DNA from: Candidatus Obscuribacterales bacterium
GTDB taxonomy: Bacteria > Cyanobacteriota > Vampirovibrionia > Obscuribacterales > Obscuribacteraceae
Assembly: GCA_021732025.1 (NCBI GenBank)
Contig: JAKFVU010000034.1
Span: forward strand, 62,001 to 126,000
Reading direction: 5' to 3'
DNA: 64,000 nt
A program made the translations under genes and the position numbers. The stretch's first letter is position 1; every line of letters begins with the position of its first letter. The notes beneath the pieces are model-generated. The model had not been told where the DNA came from and did not search any database. It saw only the letters and a list, made by a program, of their open reading frames with translations. Of the stretch, positions 17,347 through 26,566 are shown in pieces.

Positions 17347-18156
17347 TCAGATACCTGCTCCTTGCAAAAATACATCGACTGGATCTTCGTCCACTGCCTT
17401 AAGTTCAACACTTGAGTTTATTCCTGAACTGGCGGGGTCTTCCATGGCCAGCTCGGGACAGACCTTGTCTTTGAATATTTCAAGCTCTTTACCCTGTTGC
17501 TTCAGTTTGCTCTTCAGTTCTCGTACCGTGCCCTCAAGTTCTGAGAGCTTGCAGTGCAGTGACTTGATGGCCTGAGCCTCGATGTCTGGGACATCTTCTT
17601 GCGGTTTTTCTGGGGCCACACGCTCGCCGTTGCGGTAAATAACTCGGCCTGGAACGCCAACGACAACAGAATTATCAGGCACATCTTTCAAAACAATTGA
17701 GCGCGAGGCTACTCGCACATTGTCGCCAACGGTAATCGCTCCCTGAATTTCAGCACCGCTCCCTACTATCACCCCAAGGCCCAGGGTCGGATGACGCTTG
17801 GTGTCTCTAGACATGGCTCCTTGCCGGGCTGCAGCACCAGCACCCAGGGTGACACCCTGGTAGATGACACAGTCGTCACCAACTACTGCGGTTTCACCGA
17901 TCACCACACCCATACCGTGGTCGATGAAGACCCTGCGACCGATTGTGGCGCCCGGGTGAATCTCAATTCCGGTAACAATGCGGCCAATGTGTGAAATGAG
18001 ACGACCGGGGGTGCGAAATCCTTTTCGCCAGAGGCTATTGGCAATCTTGTGAAAGAAAAGTGCGTGGAAGCCTGGATAGCACAAAATAATCTCAAGACGG
18101 CTTCTGGCTGCGGGATCTTTGGCCAGTATATTGTCCAAGCTCTCTTTTAAGTACAT
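17347..18156 (-). CDS. cysE: Serine O-acetyltransferase
   Basis: CysE transfers acetyl from acetyl-CoA to serine, the first step of cysteine synthesis. The protein is the short EpsC-type form. It has an N-terminal helical part (DPAARSRLEIILCYPGFHAL) and then a left-handed beta-helix of hexapeptide repeats. The catalytic residues are in IEIHPGATIGRRVFIDHGMGVVIGET, split around His and Asp, with GVTLGAG and KRHPTLG following. It carries an extra C-terminal extension of about 90 residues. Roughly 40 of these are coiled coil (LHCKLSELEGTVRELKSKL) and the rest is an acidic tail, unlike the short tail that normally docks cysteine synthase. A possible structured leader lies upstream. Confidence 0.95.
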   Translation of the reverse strand: MYLKESLDNILAKDPAARSRLEIILCYPGFHALFFHKIANSLWRKGFRTPGRLISHIGRIVTGIEIHPGATIGRRVFIDHGMGVVIGETAVVGDDCVIYQGVTLGAGAAARQGAMSRDTKRHPTLGLGVIVGSGAEIQGAITVGDNVRVASRSIVLKDVPDNSVVVGVPGRVIYRNGERVAPEKPQEDVPDIEAQAIKSLHCKLSELEGTVRELKSKLKQQGKELEIFKDKVCPELAMEDPASSGINSSVELKAVDEDPVDVFLQGAGI

Positions 18157-18170
18157 GGTCTCGATGGAAT

Positions 18171-18223
18171 CCTCAAGGCCCTCTTGGCAACCGGCTTTTA
18201 AGCCTTGAGGGCGTTTAGAACGC
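18171..18223 (-). promoter_or_regulatory. Inverted repeats in cysE leader
   Basis: Just upstream of cysE there is a 9-bp perfect inverted repeat (18171-18179 with 18202-18210, CCTCAAGGC). Next to it is a small hairpin GCGTT-TAG-AACGC (18211-18223). In the transcript these would fold 15-70 nt before the start codon. No known riboswitch class or T-box is recognised, and the role is open. Confidence 0.3.
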
Positions 18224-18439
18224 CTGCGCTGAGGGGATATATAAGTTGTAATTAGTTTGGCTTCTCAATCAATCTAACTGCTGGAAGTAGAAACAAATTA
18301 CCACTATTGCCGAGTTTTTTGGCTTTTATCGTGGTTCCCCCATCGAATCCTGACCTTAAAGATGAGAAATTTGTCTAAATTCTTGGCAACCGGTATAGAA
18401 GCGTAGGCGCAAGTTGATAATAGGTTTTTAAGTCAGTCG

Positions 18440-21400
18440 ATGCCCCAGAATTCACCAGCAAACAGAGATAAGCCGGAGGACACTACAAAGCCTTCGGCCG
18501 AGCCTTTGAATCCATTGCTGGCTTCGCTTATGTCTAGTCCTACTAAGCGAACAGAAGTTAAGGCTCCGACCCCTGGCCTGTTAGAAACCGCCGGAGCATT
18601 CACCCACGGTGCTATAGATGCTGGTCTAAGCACTGCTGCCATTGTCTTACGTTCCGATAGCAATAGTAAGAAAGGCGGGGCAGTTTCCAACATTGCCCTC
18701 AATTTATACGATGTAGTCAAAGATCCTGTGCGTACTGCAACCGGATTGAAAGATCAAACAGTTAAGGCTTATCAAACAGTTAAAAGCGGCGATGTCTTAG
18801 GCATTGCACACCTCAGCGGTGCTTTGGCTTTCACTGTCGGTACTGCCGGCCTGGGTGGAGCTAACACTGTTGGCCGAGTTGGCGCACGTACTGAAGCAAT
18901 ATTGGGAGCTGAACAAGCATTCAGTCGCACCGCTGTGGCCCAAACTTTGGTTCGTGATGCTGGCGCTGTTTTGAAGACTGCAGGCAAAGAGTCTATAGAT
19001 GATTTGGTTTCTGCTGGAACTAGACGCTTACCAGAAGGTCTGGTGCCTAAAGTAGCCGAGACTACCGTCAAGCCAGGTACGGTTTTATCTACTGTTAGAC
19101 CGTTTGGCGAAACTATCAAATCGATATTGAGCCCATCTAGCGAATCTCTTGCAGCTCGTATGGAATTTGGCAACGGCCGTGTATTTGCCAGCTCAGAGGC
19201 TAGCACTGCGAAATTAGCAGTGAAGCCAGTTGAAGTTGTGCCTATTGTAGAAAGACCAACTGTAAAGCCCATCTCTGAAACGCCAGTCATCAAAGCCGAT
19301 GCTCCAATAACACGGCCCGTTGAAACCCCGGTTCTTAAGGGTGAAACTCCAGTACTTAAGGCTGAAGCTCCAATAACAAGACCAGTAGTCGAGACCCCGG
19401 TGATTAAAGGTGAGGCTCCAGTACTCAAGGGCGAAACTCCTGTAGTTAAGGGTGAAGCTCCAATAACAAGACCAGTGGTCGAGACCCCGGTGATTAAGGC
19501 TGAGGCTCCAGCACTTAAGGGTGAAGCTCCAATAACAAGACCAGTGGTCGAAACCCCGGTCACTAAGGCTGACGCTGCTGTCGTTGTAAAGTCTGAAGTG
19601 GCAACTGTTGCTAACCAAGTAGTTGAGCGTGAGAGCTTGGCACTGCGTGGGCAATCACGTAATTTCGCCGAAGCTGTTGATCAAAGTGTTGCTACGACTG
19701 GTGCCGGTCGCGGTACTGTTGGCGAGGCTCTTACAGCCACAGTTAAAAAGCTTGATGACATTCTTGAAACCGGACCAAAACTGTCTACTCAAACCACTGT
19801 TCGCGAAGTCGAAGCTGTGATCAAGCAGTTGGAGCGGCCAGAGTTCGCGAAATTCTTTGCTGAAAATCCAAAAGCAGCTCAGATTTTGCAAGATATAAAA
19901 GGAACGAATACAGCCTTAACTGAAGCTGCTTCAACCTTAGAAAGAGCAGCTCTGCCTAATGCCACTGCTACAACGCCTTTCCGCGTACAAGAAATTACTG
20001 CTAACTTGAGCGATAACCTGGCCAGTAAAGGTCCAGCAGTTCAAGTTGCCGCTGAGCAAGGACTAATTAAGGTTGAGGGACTGAGCGCCAAGTTGACTGA
20101 GAGTGGCGTGAAAATTAGCGATGAAGTGGCTAGCTCACTTCAGACTGTTGAGCGCAGCCTCAAAACAATCGTAGAAAAGGGAGCCACTCCGCAAGTTGTT
20201 GATGACTTGACCAGAGCTATGCGCGCCGTAGAGCAGAACCTGGGCAAAGAGGTTCTTGAGTCACCCGCTGGCCGAAATATTTTAGAAGCTAGACAGGCTG
20301 TCAATTCTATAGCTACTACCCAAGCTGAGCGTGCGGGTATCGGTCAAATTGAACGCAGCTTAAAAGTGATGGAAGAATCTGGACTTAACCTTCGTCGCCA
20401 AAACGGAGATTTCGCTCAGTTACTGAAAGAGACCGCACCAACTGCCAAAAATAGTGCAGTGGTTGAGAGGCTCAATGGTACGGTCCGTCAGATTGACGAA
20501 GTTCTTGAGTCTTCAGCTCAGCCTGTGACCAAAGCACGCGAAATTCAACAGTTAGTCAAACAGTTCGAGCGCCCTGAGTTTAATCAGTTCTTTGTCGAAA
20601 ATCCTCGTGCTGCTCGCCTGCTTGAAGACATGAAAGCTTCAACAACCACTATCGGTAGCACCGCTACTAAGGTTGAGTCTTCGGCTTTGGCTCTTGAACG
20701 CATTGAGACTGTGGCAAAATTTGGTGAGCAAACCACAGTTGCTGCTACTAAGGTCGAAACTTTAGCTTCATCGTTTACTGCAGAAGCGAAACTGCCAAAT
20801 GTTGCCACTGAGCTGCGGCAGATTGCTGACGACCTAAAAGCCATTAAGACCGGTACCAATCCTGACTTGGCCTTGAGTTCAGTACGCAACCGCATTGAAG
20901 TAATTGAGGCCAGTGGTGCACGCAATCTCGCTCAAGAGCTCAAAACTACTGTTTCTGAACTAGAAAAAGGTTCTGCCGCAGTAAGTCGTGTACAGAGAAT
21001 GGAAGCTTCAGTCGGTACGATTGAACGTGAGGCAAGTAAGATTGGCAGTCAGGCCGATAAACTTACAAGCGGTTTAGTTGATGACTTGCGCTTGGTCGAA
21101 AAACCAGGTGTGAAGCCAGCTTTAGAGACTGGTGTTAAGCCAGTGGCAACAGTCGAAGCTAAAGTTGCAGAAAATCTAGACTTTATTTCAAGACAGTCAA
21201 AAAATCTAACTAATGCAGTTGATGATGTTCAGGCTGTCACCCGTATCAAAGAATCATTGGCCAAAATTGATGAGCTCGGCGGCCAGGCTCTCTTTACCGG
21301 CGAGAAAGCCATTGCCTACCGTGAGCTAAAACAGTCAGTAGCTGCCCTCGATCGAGCTGCCGTTGAAGCTCAAGGTTTGCGTGCCTTTGAGAACAGCACT

Positions 21401-23605
21401 CAGGCTATTGTTAGAGAAGCCGATAAGATGCTTGGTGTTACTGGCCGCATCTCTGAAAATTCTGCATTGCGTAGTGATGCGGTGGTGACTCAACGTTTAG
21501 CCAATGTTGAAAAAGCAGTTGCTGAAGTTAAGGTCGCTACGACTTTTGAACAACAATCTAGTGCTTTGAAGCGATTGAGCAGTGAAATCGATGATCCACG
21601 CTTGCAAAGCTCATTGGGCAAATCGATAGAAGGGCGGCAGGTTTTAGATGAGCTTAAGACCGGCGTCAATAATCTCAAGCAAAATCTTGAAGTGCGGGCT
21701 CTCGAGCAAACTTCTATCAAGATTGAAGCCCAGGCTCCTACTGTTGTAAAAGCGGCACAGGGTCTTGAACAAGCCGTAGTGAAAGAGACAACACTAGGCA
21801 ATAACTTGCAGCTCAAGCAAGCTGTGACTGAATATACAAAGGCAGCTGAAAATCTTGCTGTGCGTTCAGAACGCTCGGTTGCTGTTAAGCAAATGGAACA
21901 GCAATTGGCCGTCATAGAACGCGAGATCCAAGGACTGAAGATTCCAGCTAACCAAGTAACTACTGAACTGAATGCTCTTAAACAAAGCCACAGAGTCATT
22001 ACGGAAGCAGTTGGTGACGCTGGTCTTCTTGCTCAAAGCATTATAGAGAAGCGTTTGCCTCAGGTTGAAAATCTCTTGAGTCAGGTTGGTGTTTCTAGTA
22101 GCTCTACCGTGCAAAGAGAATTGATAAGGCAAACAGCCGCTGAGATTCAAACTTTGCGTTATCTCGGTGGTGATACAGGTGCGAAAATCACTCTGCAACT
22201 AGAAAAAGCACAGTCGACTTTGGTGGTAGCTGCCAATCAATTAGAAGTTGCGGCTTACAGCAAATCGCTAATAAAATTGGCTGCAAATGGTGATGCCGTT
22301 GCCGCTGGCAAGCTGCTCTTTGCTGGCTTGACCTCTGACGGATTTAAGACAACATTCAAAGACTTCTTCGCTGTACGCGGTCATATGGTGCCACTGATTG
22401 GTGGCGGTGGCGATGCCGGTCGAATGTTGCGAACACTGTCTGCCGGTGATGATATCTTCGCCTTAAATAGAGCTGCTATATTCAATCCGAATGTGGTTCG
22501 TGCATTGAGTGGCGCAACCATGACACTAGGCCTAGGTACCATGGCTGTTAGTGGTCGCATGCTTGACGTGCGTGACCAACAAAGAGAAGCGGAACTACAG
22601 AATTTCTCACCAGATGCGAAGTCGCAACCAGGTGTTGATGAAAAACCTAAAGCAAGCGATAGGCCAACTGAGGCCAAGAGCGAGACTAGAGAACGCGCTG
22701 ACAATGATGATTTGCAAGTAATTCCGGTGAGCGCGCAGGCGGTTGCTAGTAAACCTGATGTTACTTTTAGTAGCACTGGTCAAACCATTGTACGCAATGC
22801 TTATTCAGCCGAACTGCGTCAGCGTGCCACCCCAGCTGGTGCTGCAAATCTTTCGCTTTCTCCAATTATTCGCTCTGCTGCACTCAATAGAGAAGGTGTC
22901 GCTAAGCCTGAGATCGGAGCCTTTGGTATCCGGTTGAGTGATCCTGATTACGAGCATAAAAAGTTCTTGATGGCTGCTTACGGAGCAGATCACTTCATTG
23001 GTAAAGGTGCTGAACCAACCCCAGCTGAGTTGAATAATCTCGTCTTTATGGCCTCGCAGCAACTCAATATGAAAACTGGTAGTGCAGTGCGCGCTGATGG
23101 TATGCGCTTTGAGAAACCTGCACGAGATAACTTTGTGCTTGCCCCAGCTTTGTCATTGACTAGCCCTATGTCGCTTTTGAATTCTGGTGCCGGAAGTAGA
23201 AATAACAGTTTGAACCCTTATGGTACCAATGCTGGTGGCCCTTTAGGAACAAGTCAGGGTGTCACAGGAACGAGAAACTCTTCTGATACAAAACAAGTAT
23301 TCTCGGCATTGGCATCTACTGCTAGTGAGGGTGGTAGTGGCCGCGGTAAGGTTACCGAAGGTGAGGAACGTACTGAGGCTGATGTTCTTGAGCAAGGCAG
23401 CACTGGTACTAGTGCCACTAATAATGGTGCCAACTTGGCCGACGACGATGACCATGACTCAGAATCTAACAACGGCGCCGCTGCCCAGCCAGTTGTAAGT
23501 CAAGCCAGCAGTATTGCTAACACCAATACCGATCCGCAAGTGCAACCGCGCACAGTCTTGCCTGGACCACCCAAAAAACGGCAACCGATCAATCAGGCCG
23601 TATAG
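18440..23605 (+). CDS. Giant repeat/coiled-coil protein (1721 aa)
   Basis: A very long protein with no recognised catalytic domain. Residues 1-50 are polar. About 50-145 are Ala/Gly-rich with a hydrophobic stretch (GIAHLSGALAFTVGTAG) resembling N-terminal regions of polymorphic-toxin-like or self-assembly proteins. About 280-378 are Pro/Val/Lys repeats built on ETPVLKG and ITRPVVETPV units. About 390-1270 are long amphipathic helices with internal repeats, for example LERPEFAKFFAENPKAA and FERPEFNQFFVENPRAA. A hydrophobic region and a Ser/Asn/Gly-rich tail end it. The ATG has only a weak ribosome site. No signal peptide is seen. A large structural or surface protein is the most I can say. Confidence 0.8.
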   Translation: MPQNSPANRDKPEDTTKPSAEPLNPLLASLMSSPTKRTEVKAPTPGLLETAGAFTHGAIDAGLSTAAIVLRSDSNSKKGGAVSNIALNLYDVVKDPVRTATGLKDQTVKAYQTVKSGDVLGIAHLSGALAFTVGTAGLGGANTVGRVGARTEAILGAEQAFSRTAVAQTLVRDAGAVLKTAGKESIDDLVSAGTRRLPEGLVPKVAETTVKPGTVLSTVRPFGETIKSILSPSSESLAARMEFGNGRVFASSEASTAKLAVKPVEVVPIVERPTVKPISETPVIKADAPITRPVETPVLKGETPVLKAEAPITRPVVETPVIKGEAPVLKGETPVVKGEAPITRPVVETPVIKAEAPALKGEAPITRPVVETPVTKADAAVVVKSEVATVANQVVERESLALRGQSRNFAEAVDQSVATTGAGRGTVGEALTATVKKLDDILETGPKLSTQTTVREVEAVIKQLERPEFAKFFAENPKAAQILQDIKGTNTALTEAASTLERAALPNATATTPFRVQEITANLSDNLASKGPAVQVAAEQGLIKVEGLSAKLTESGVKISDEVASSLQTVERSLKTIVEKGATPQVVDDLTRAMRAVEQNLGKEVLESPAGRNILEARQAVNSIATTQAERAGIGQIERSLKVMEESGLNLRRQNGDFAQLLKETAPTAKNSAVVERLNGTVRQIDEVLESSAQPVTKAREIQQLVKQFERPEFNQFFVENPRAARLLEDMKASTTTIGSTATKVESSALALERIETVAKFGEQTTVAATKVETLASSFTAEAKLPNVATELRQIADDLKAIKTGTNPDLALSSVRNRIEVIEASGARNLAQELKTTVSELEKGSAAVSRVQRMEASVGTIEREASKIGSQADKLTSGLVDDLRLVEKPGVKPALETGVKPVATVEAKVAENLDFISRQSKNLTNAVDDVQAVTRIKESLAKIDELGGQALFTGEKAIAYRELKQSVAALDRAAVEAQGLRAFENSTQAIVREADKMLGVTGRISENSALRSDAVVTQRLANVEKAVAEVKVATTFEQQSSALKRLSSEIDDPRLQSSLGKSIEGRQVLDELKTGVNNLKQNLEVRALEQTSIKIEAQAPTVVKAAQGLEQAVVKETTLGNNLQLKQAVTEYTKAAENLAVRSERSVAVKQMEQQLAVIEREIQGLKIPANQVTTELNALKQSHRVITEAVGDAGLLAQSIIEKRLPQVENLLSQVGVSSSSTVQRELIRQTAAEIQTLRYLGGDTGAKITLQLEKAQSTLVVAANQLEVAAYSKSLIKLAANGDAVAAGKLLFAGLTSDGFKTTFKDFFAVRGHMVPLIGGGGDAGRMLRTLSAGDDIFALNRAAIFNPNVVRALSGATMTLGLGTMAVSGRMLDVRDQQREAELQNFSPDAKSQPGVDEKPKASDRPTEAKSETRERADNDDLQVIPVSAQAVASKPDVTFSSTGQTIVRNAYSAELRQRATPAGAANLSLSPIIRSAALNREGVAKPEIGAFGIRLSDPDYEHKKFLMAAYGADHFIGKGAEPTPAELNNLVFMASQQLNMKTGSAVRADGMRFEKPARDNFVLAPALSLTSPMSLLNSGAGSRNNSLNPYGTNAGGPLGTSQGVTGTRNSSDTKQVFSALASTASEGGSGRGKVTEGEERTEADVLEQGSTGTSATNNGANLADDDDHDSESNNGAAAQPVVSQASSIANTNTDPQVQPRTVLPGPPKKRQPINQAV
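19285..19575 (+). repeat. Degenerate tandem repeats inside the giant gene
   Basis: The DNA carries near-identical copies of a 60-90-bp unit (coding ITRPVVETPVIK...), made of shorter 21-bp units coding [ET]PV[LIV]K[GA]E. Copies differ in the number of short units, which suggests slippage or recombination changes its length. Confidence 0.85.
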
Positions 23606-24858
23606 CCTTTTAAGATGAGAACCGTGTTGTGGCCACCGAATCCGAGGGCCTCGATCATGGCATACTTAATTTTGGCATCGCGGCCTTTATTCGGTACATA
23701 GTCAAGATCGCACATTGGGTCTGGAACATTGAGATTGATGGTCGGGTGCACTTTTTGATGATAGATACTTAGAGCTGCTACGGCTGTGCCAATTGCGCCG
23801 GCGCCACCGAGTAAGTGGCCTACCATTGATTTGGTGCTTGAGATAGGAATTTTGTAAGCGTGATCGCCTAAGACTTGTTTGATCGCCATTGTTTCGCGCT
23901 CATCGTTAAGTGGAGTCGATGTGCCGTGAGCATTTATATAGTCAATGTCAGTTGGTTCAATTTTAGCGTCACGCATGGCCTCGCGCATGGCCGCTGCTGC
24001 TCCTTCGCCTGTCTCATGGGGGGCAACGATGTGGTAGGCATCACAGGTGGCACCACCACCGACAATCTCAGCATAGATTCGGGCATTGCGTTTGAGAGCA
24101 TGGTCAAGCTCTTCTAGAATGAGAACGATGGCCCCTTCGCCAATTACAAAACCATCACGGTCTTTTGAAAATGGGCGGCTAGCTCCTTCTGGGTCTTCGT
24201 TGCGTTTTGATAGGGCCATCATATTGCCAAATGAAGCCATGCTAAAGGCATTGATTGCGGCTTCGCATCCGCCTGAAATTACTGCGTCTGCGCGATTATC
24301 TTTGATGTACATAAATGCATCAAACAGCGAGTCTAGACCACTGGCACACGCCGTTGAATCTGCTTTGGCTCGACCCTTAGCACCATACTCGATGGCAACT
24401 TGTCCGGCCGGTGCGTTTGGCATTAACCTTATGACTGAGCGTAATCCAAGTTTTCTCGCTCCGCCTTCAAGTAATTTGATGTGGTCAGCAGTTGTTGTTA
24501 TTAGACCACCAACTCCAGTTCCTAAAAATGTTGCAACACGTTCCGGATTGTTTGCTTTAACATCAAAGTTGGCGTCTTCAAGTGCTAATTTAGCTGCTGC
24601 CATGGCAAATAAGGTGACGCGATCCATCTCTTTGAGCATGGAGCCGACTTTGCGCTTGTCTGGAAAAAAATCTTGAATGTTGAAGTCTTTTACTTCTGCC
24701 GCGATCTTGATTTCTAACGCCACAGTGGCAGGGTCAAATAAAGTAAGCGGTGCAACTCCCGACTTGCCAGCGAGTAGCGCTTCCCAGCATTCGTCCTTGC
24801 CTATGCCAACCGGGGTTACCATCCCCAGCCCAGTAATAACTACCCTGCGCTCGCTCAT
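23593..24858 (-). CDS. fabF: 3-oxoacyl-[acyl-carrier-protein] synthase II
   Basis: FabF elongates fatty acids by condensing malonyl-ACP with acyl-ACP. The 421-residue protein starts RRVVITGLGMVTPVG. It has the catalytic triad: Cys in DSTACASGLDS, His in NAHGTSTPLND and His in STKSMVGHLLGGAGA. It ends with the usual ALGFGGHN. There are no other fab genes beside it, so it is a separate locus rather than part of an acpP-fabF pair. Its 3' end overlaps the end of the giant repeat gene by 13 bp on the opposite strand. AAGAAAAGTGA precedes the ATG. Confidence 0.97.
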   Translation of the reverse strand: MSERRVVITGLGMVTPVGIGKDECWEALLAGKSGVAPLTLFDPATVALEIKIAAEVKDFNIQDFFPDKRKVGSMLKEMDRVTLFAMAAAKLALEDANFDVKANNPERVATFLGTGVGGLITTTADHIKLLEGGARKLGLRSVIRLMPNAPAGQVAIEYGAKGRAKADSTACASGLDSLFDAFMYIKDNRADAVISGGCEAAINAFSMASFGNMMALSKRNEDPEGASRPFSKDRDGFVIGEGAIVLILEELDHALKRNARIYAEIVGGGATCDAYHIVAPHETGEGAAAAMREAMRDAKIEPTDIDYINAHGTSTPLNDERETMAIKQVLGDHAYKIPISSTKSMVGHLLGGAGAIGTAVAALSIYHQKVHPTINLNVPDPMCDLDYVPNKGRDAKIKYAMIEALGFGGHNTVLILKGYTA

Positions 24859-24860
24859 TG

Positions 24861-24908
24861 GTTCACTTTTCTTGTATATATAAGTAGTAACTAGTTCACT
24901 TAACTAGT
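24861..24908 (-). promoter_or_regulatory. Direct repeats upstream of fabF
   Basis: TAACTAGT occurs twice, 13 bp apart (24888-24895 and 24901-24908), and GTTCACT occurs at 24861 and 24894, within 50 bp of the fabF start. They could be regulator half-sites, or chance in an AT-rich promoter. No clear -35 box is visible. Confidence 0.25.
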
Positions 24909-25022
24909 CCATTTTAGCGCGCTTGCCAGTAATGCTAGGTTTGCAGCTCCTAACTGATAATTAATTATTCTCTTGGCAGCGACAGGCAAGGCTTAGGTTC
25001 TGTCGCGAACTGGATACTATAT

Positions 25023-25952
25023 TTAGACTAAGCACTCGCCACCACTAATGGTGCCAAAATTACTGTCGTAATCGTCTTCTTCAAAGAAATGGCATTGCTG
25101 ATCATCACTATTTTCAATATCTGAACATTCTGATTCAGATTCTTCTATCTCTGTGTCAATCTCTAGTCCATAGTCTCTGTCATCTTCAAATTTGAGGTCG
25201 ACATAGGCTCTAAAAGCTTCCTCAGCAGAGCGGCTGTCAACTCCTTTGAGGAAGTTCTCAACTGGGTCTTTGTGCAAGCCAAACTGTTGACTGCCCGAAG
25301 CCACATAACCATGATCAGGGGTCCAGATCAAATTTTCATTCTGATAAATTATTGTGCCTTCTTCACCGTTTTTTTTGCGGCGGCGGATTAAACGCTCGTG
25401 AGACTGCACATTCTTTTTGAAAGCTCTATCTAAATCAATACCGATATCTTTGTAATCTGGTTCATGCCGTCCCACTAAGTTCCAGAAATATTGGTTGTGA
25501 CTGGCTTCGTGTACATGGGCTAGTTCATGCAGCACCAGATAGCGACGGCCACGCTCGGGAACGTTTTCGATAGCGAAGCGCGAGAATGTAATTACTTTAG
25601 TTTTAAGGTTAATTTGAGCCAGTCTGGTGTATTTGGCTGAGCCAATTCTCACACCTCCAATGGTGACATTGAAGGTAGCATCATTTATGCGCTTGACGTA
25701 GGATTGCATAAACGATTTATATAGTTTTAGGGTTGCTTTTGATATACCGTCTGGGCTTTCACCTGGTTGGTCATCGGCCTTGGCCTTTGATTTCTCCAGA
25801 TTGGCTGTGCGTCTACTATAATCGTGAAATCTGTTGTCTGCTGTCACTTTTATACAGGTATTGTTAGTAGTGGCATAATTATTTTGCGATTGTGTTAGCT
25901 TAAGGGTTTTACCCGCTTCTGGCAACAGCTCTAAAGGTATATAGCAGTGCAA
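25023..25952 (-). CDS. YgjP-like (DUF45) zinc metallopeptidase
   Basis: The core matches the YgjP/WLM metallopeptidase family. It has VITFSRFAIENVPERGRRYLVLHELAHVHEASHNQYFWNLVGRHEPDYK (about residues 135-185, quoted here only as landmarks HELAH, SHNQYFW and PDYK). The HExxH site and following His would bind zinc. The C-terminal 60 residues are strongly acidic (EIDTEIEESESE and further Asp/Glu runs), which is unusual. The start is unclear: the longest frame uses a TTG at 25952 that overlaps the divergent cobU start by 6 bp. A GTG at 25847 is another choice. The real protein may begin later in the N-terminal region. Its substrate is unknown. Confidence 0.75.
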   Translation of the reverse strand: MHCYIPLELLPEAGKTLKLTQSQNNYATTNNTCIKVTADNRFHDYSRRTANLEKSKAKADDQPGESPDGISKATLKLYKSFMQSYVKRINDATFNVTIGGVRIGSAKYTRLAQINLKTKVITFSRFAIENVPERGRRYLVLHELAHVHEASHNQYFWNLVGRHEPDYKDIGIDLDRAFKKNVQSHERLIRRRKKNGEEGTIIYQNENLIWTPDHGYVASGSQQFGLHKDPVENFLKGVDSRSAEEAFRAYVDLKFEDDRDYGLEIDTEIEESESECSDIENSDDQQCHFFEEDDYDSNFGTISGGECLV

Positions 25953-26519
25953 AATCTTGCCAAACTAACTCTCATCACTGGTGGTGCTCGCTCGGGTAAG
26001 TCTTACCTCGCTGAAGGGATGGCTCAGAAAAGCGAGCTGCCTGTGGTCTACTTTGCAACTATGGGTAAGGTTGCTTCTGACGCAGAGGTCGTAGAAAGAA
26101 TAGAGCTGCATGTTGAGCGGCGCTCGCCTCAGTGGCAGACTATTGAAGAACCTTTGCTGTTAGCTAAAGCGATTAAAAAGCTTGAAGTGAACGCCCCAAC
26201 TCTTTGTCTCATTGATTGCCTCTCACTCTTTGTTTCAAATCTTATGCTCTCTATGCCCTATATGATTGAGAGCAGCGGTGTGCGCAGAGAGCTAGAAGAT
26301 AATATTTTGAGCGAGGTAGAAGACTTGCTCACGGCCATGTTTGAGCGCGACGATCTTAAGTTTATCGTGGTCACTAATGAAGTCGGTTCGGGCATAGTGC
26401 CTGATAACAATTTGGCTCGCAGTTACCGCGATCTTCTCGGTGTTGCTAATCAGAAGTTTGCCGCGCGTTCTGAGCAGGTGTTCGTTGCTATTTCTGGACT
26501 GGGTCTGCAGCTGAAGTGA
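25947..26519 (+). CDS. cobU: Adenosylcobinamide kinase / guanylyltransferase
   Basis: CobU phosphorylates adenosylcobinamide and attaches GMP in the late part of B12 synthesis or salvage. The 190-residue protein has the P-loop GGARSGKS at the N-terminus, SPQWQTIEEP (position of the guanylylated-His region, here ERRSPQW), IDCLSLFVSNL, TNEVGSGIVPDNNLAR and FRDxLG-like YRDLLGVANQ. Start is GTG with AAAGGT upstream. No other cobalamin genes are adjacent, which suggests salvage or dispersed genes. The reading frame starts inside the 5' end of the divergent metallopeptidase frame. Confidence 0.94.
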   Translation: MQNLAKLTLITGGARSGKSYLAEGMAQKSELPVVYFATMGKVASDAEVVERIELHVERRSPQWQTIEEPLLLAKAIKKLEVNAPTLCLIDCLSLFVSNLMLSMPYMIESSGVRRELEDNILSEVEDLLTAMFERDDLKFIVVTNEVGSGIVPDNNLARSYRDLLGVANQKFAARSEQVFVAISGLGLQLK

Positions 26520-26566
26520 TGGGCTAGTTGCTGTGAGGTTGTAGGGCGTCCGGGCATAATGTATTT

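Noticed and set aside
18772-19563. 263-codon minus-strand frame with TGVSTTGLVIGAS repeats
   Set aside because: It is the reverse reading of the Pro/Val/Lys repeats of the giant gene. The plus frame continues for 1721 codons, so this is a shadow.
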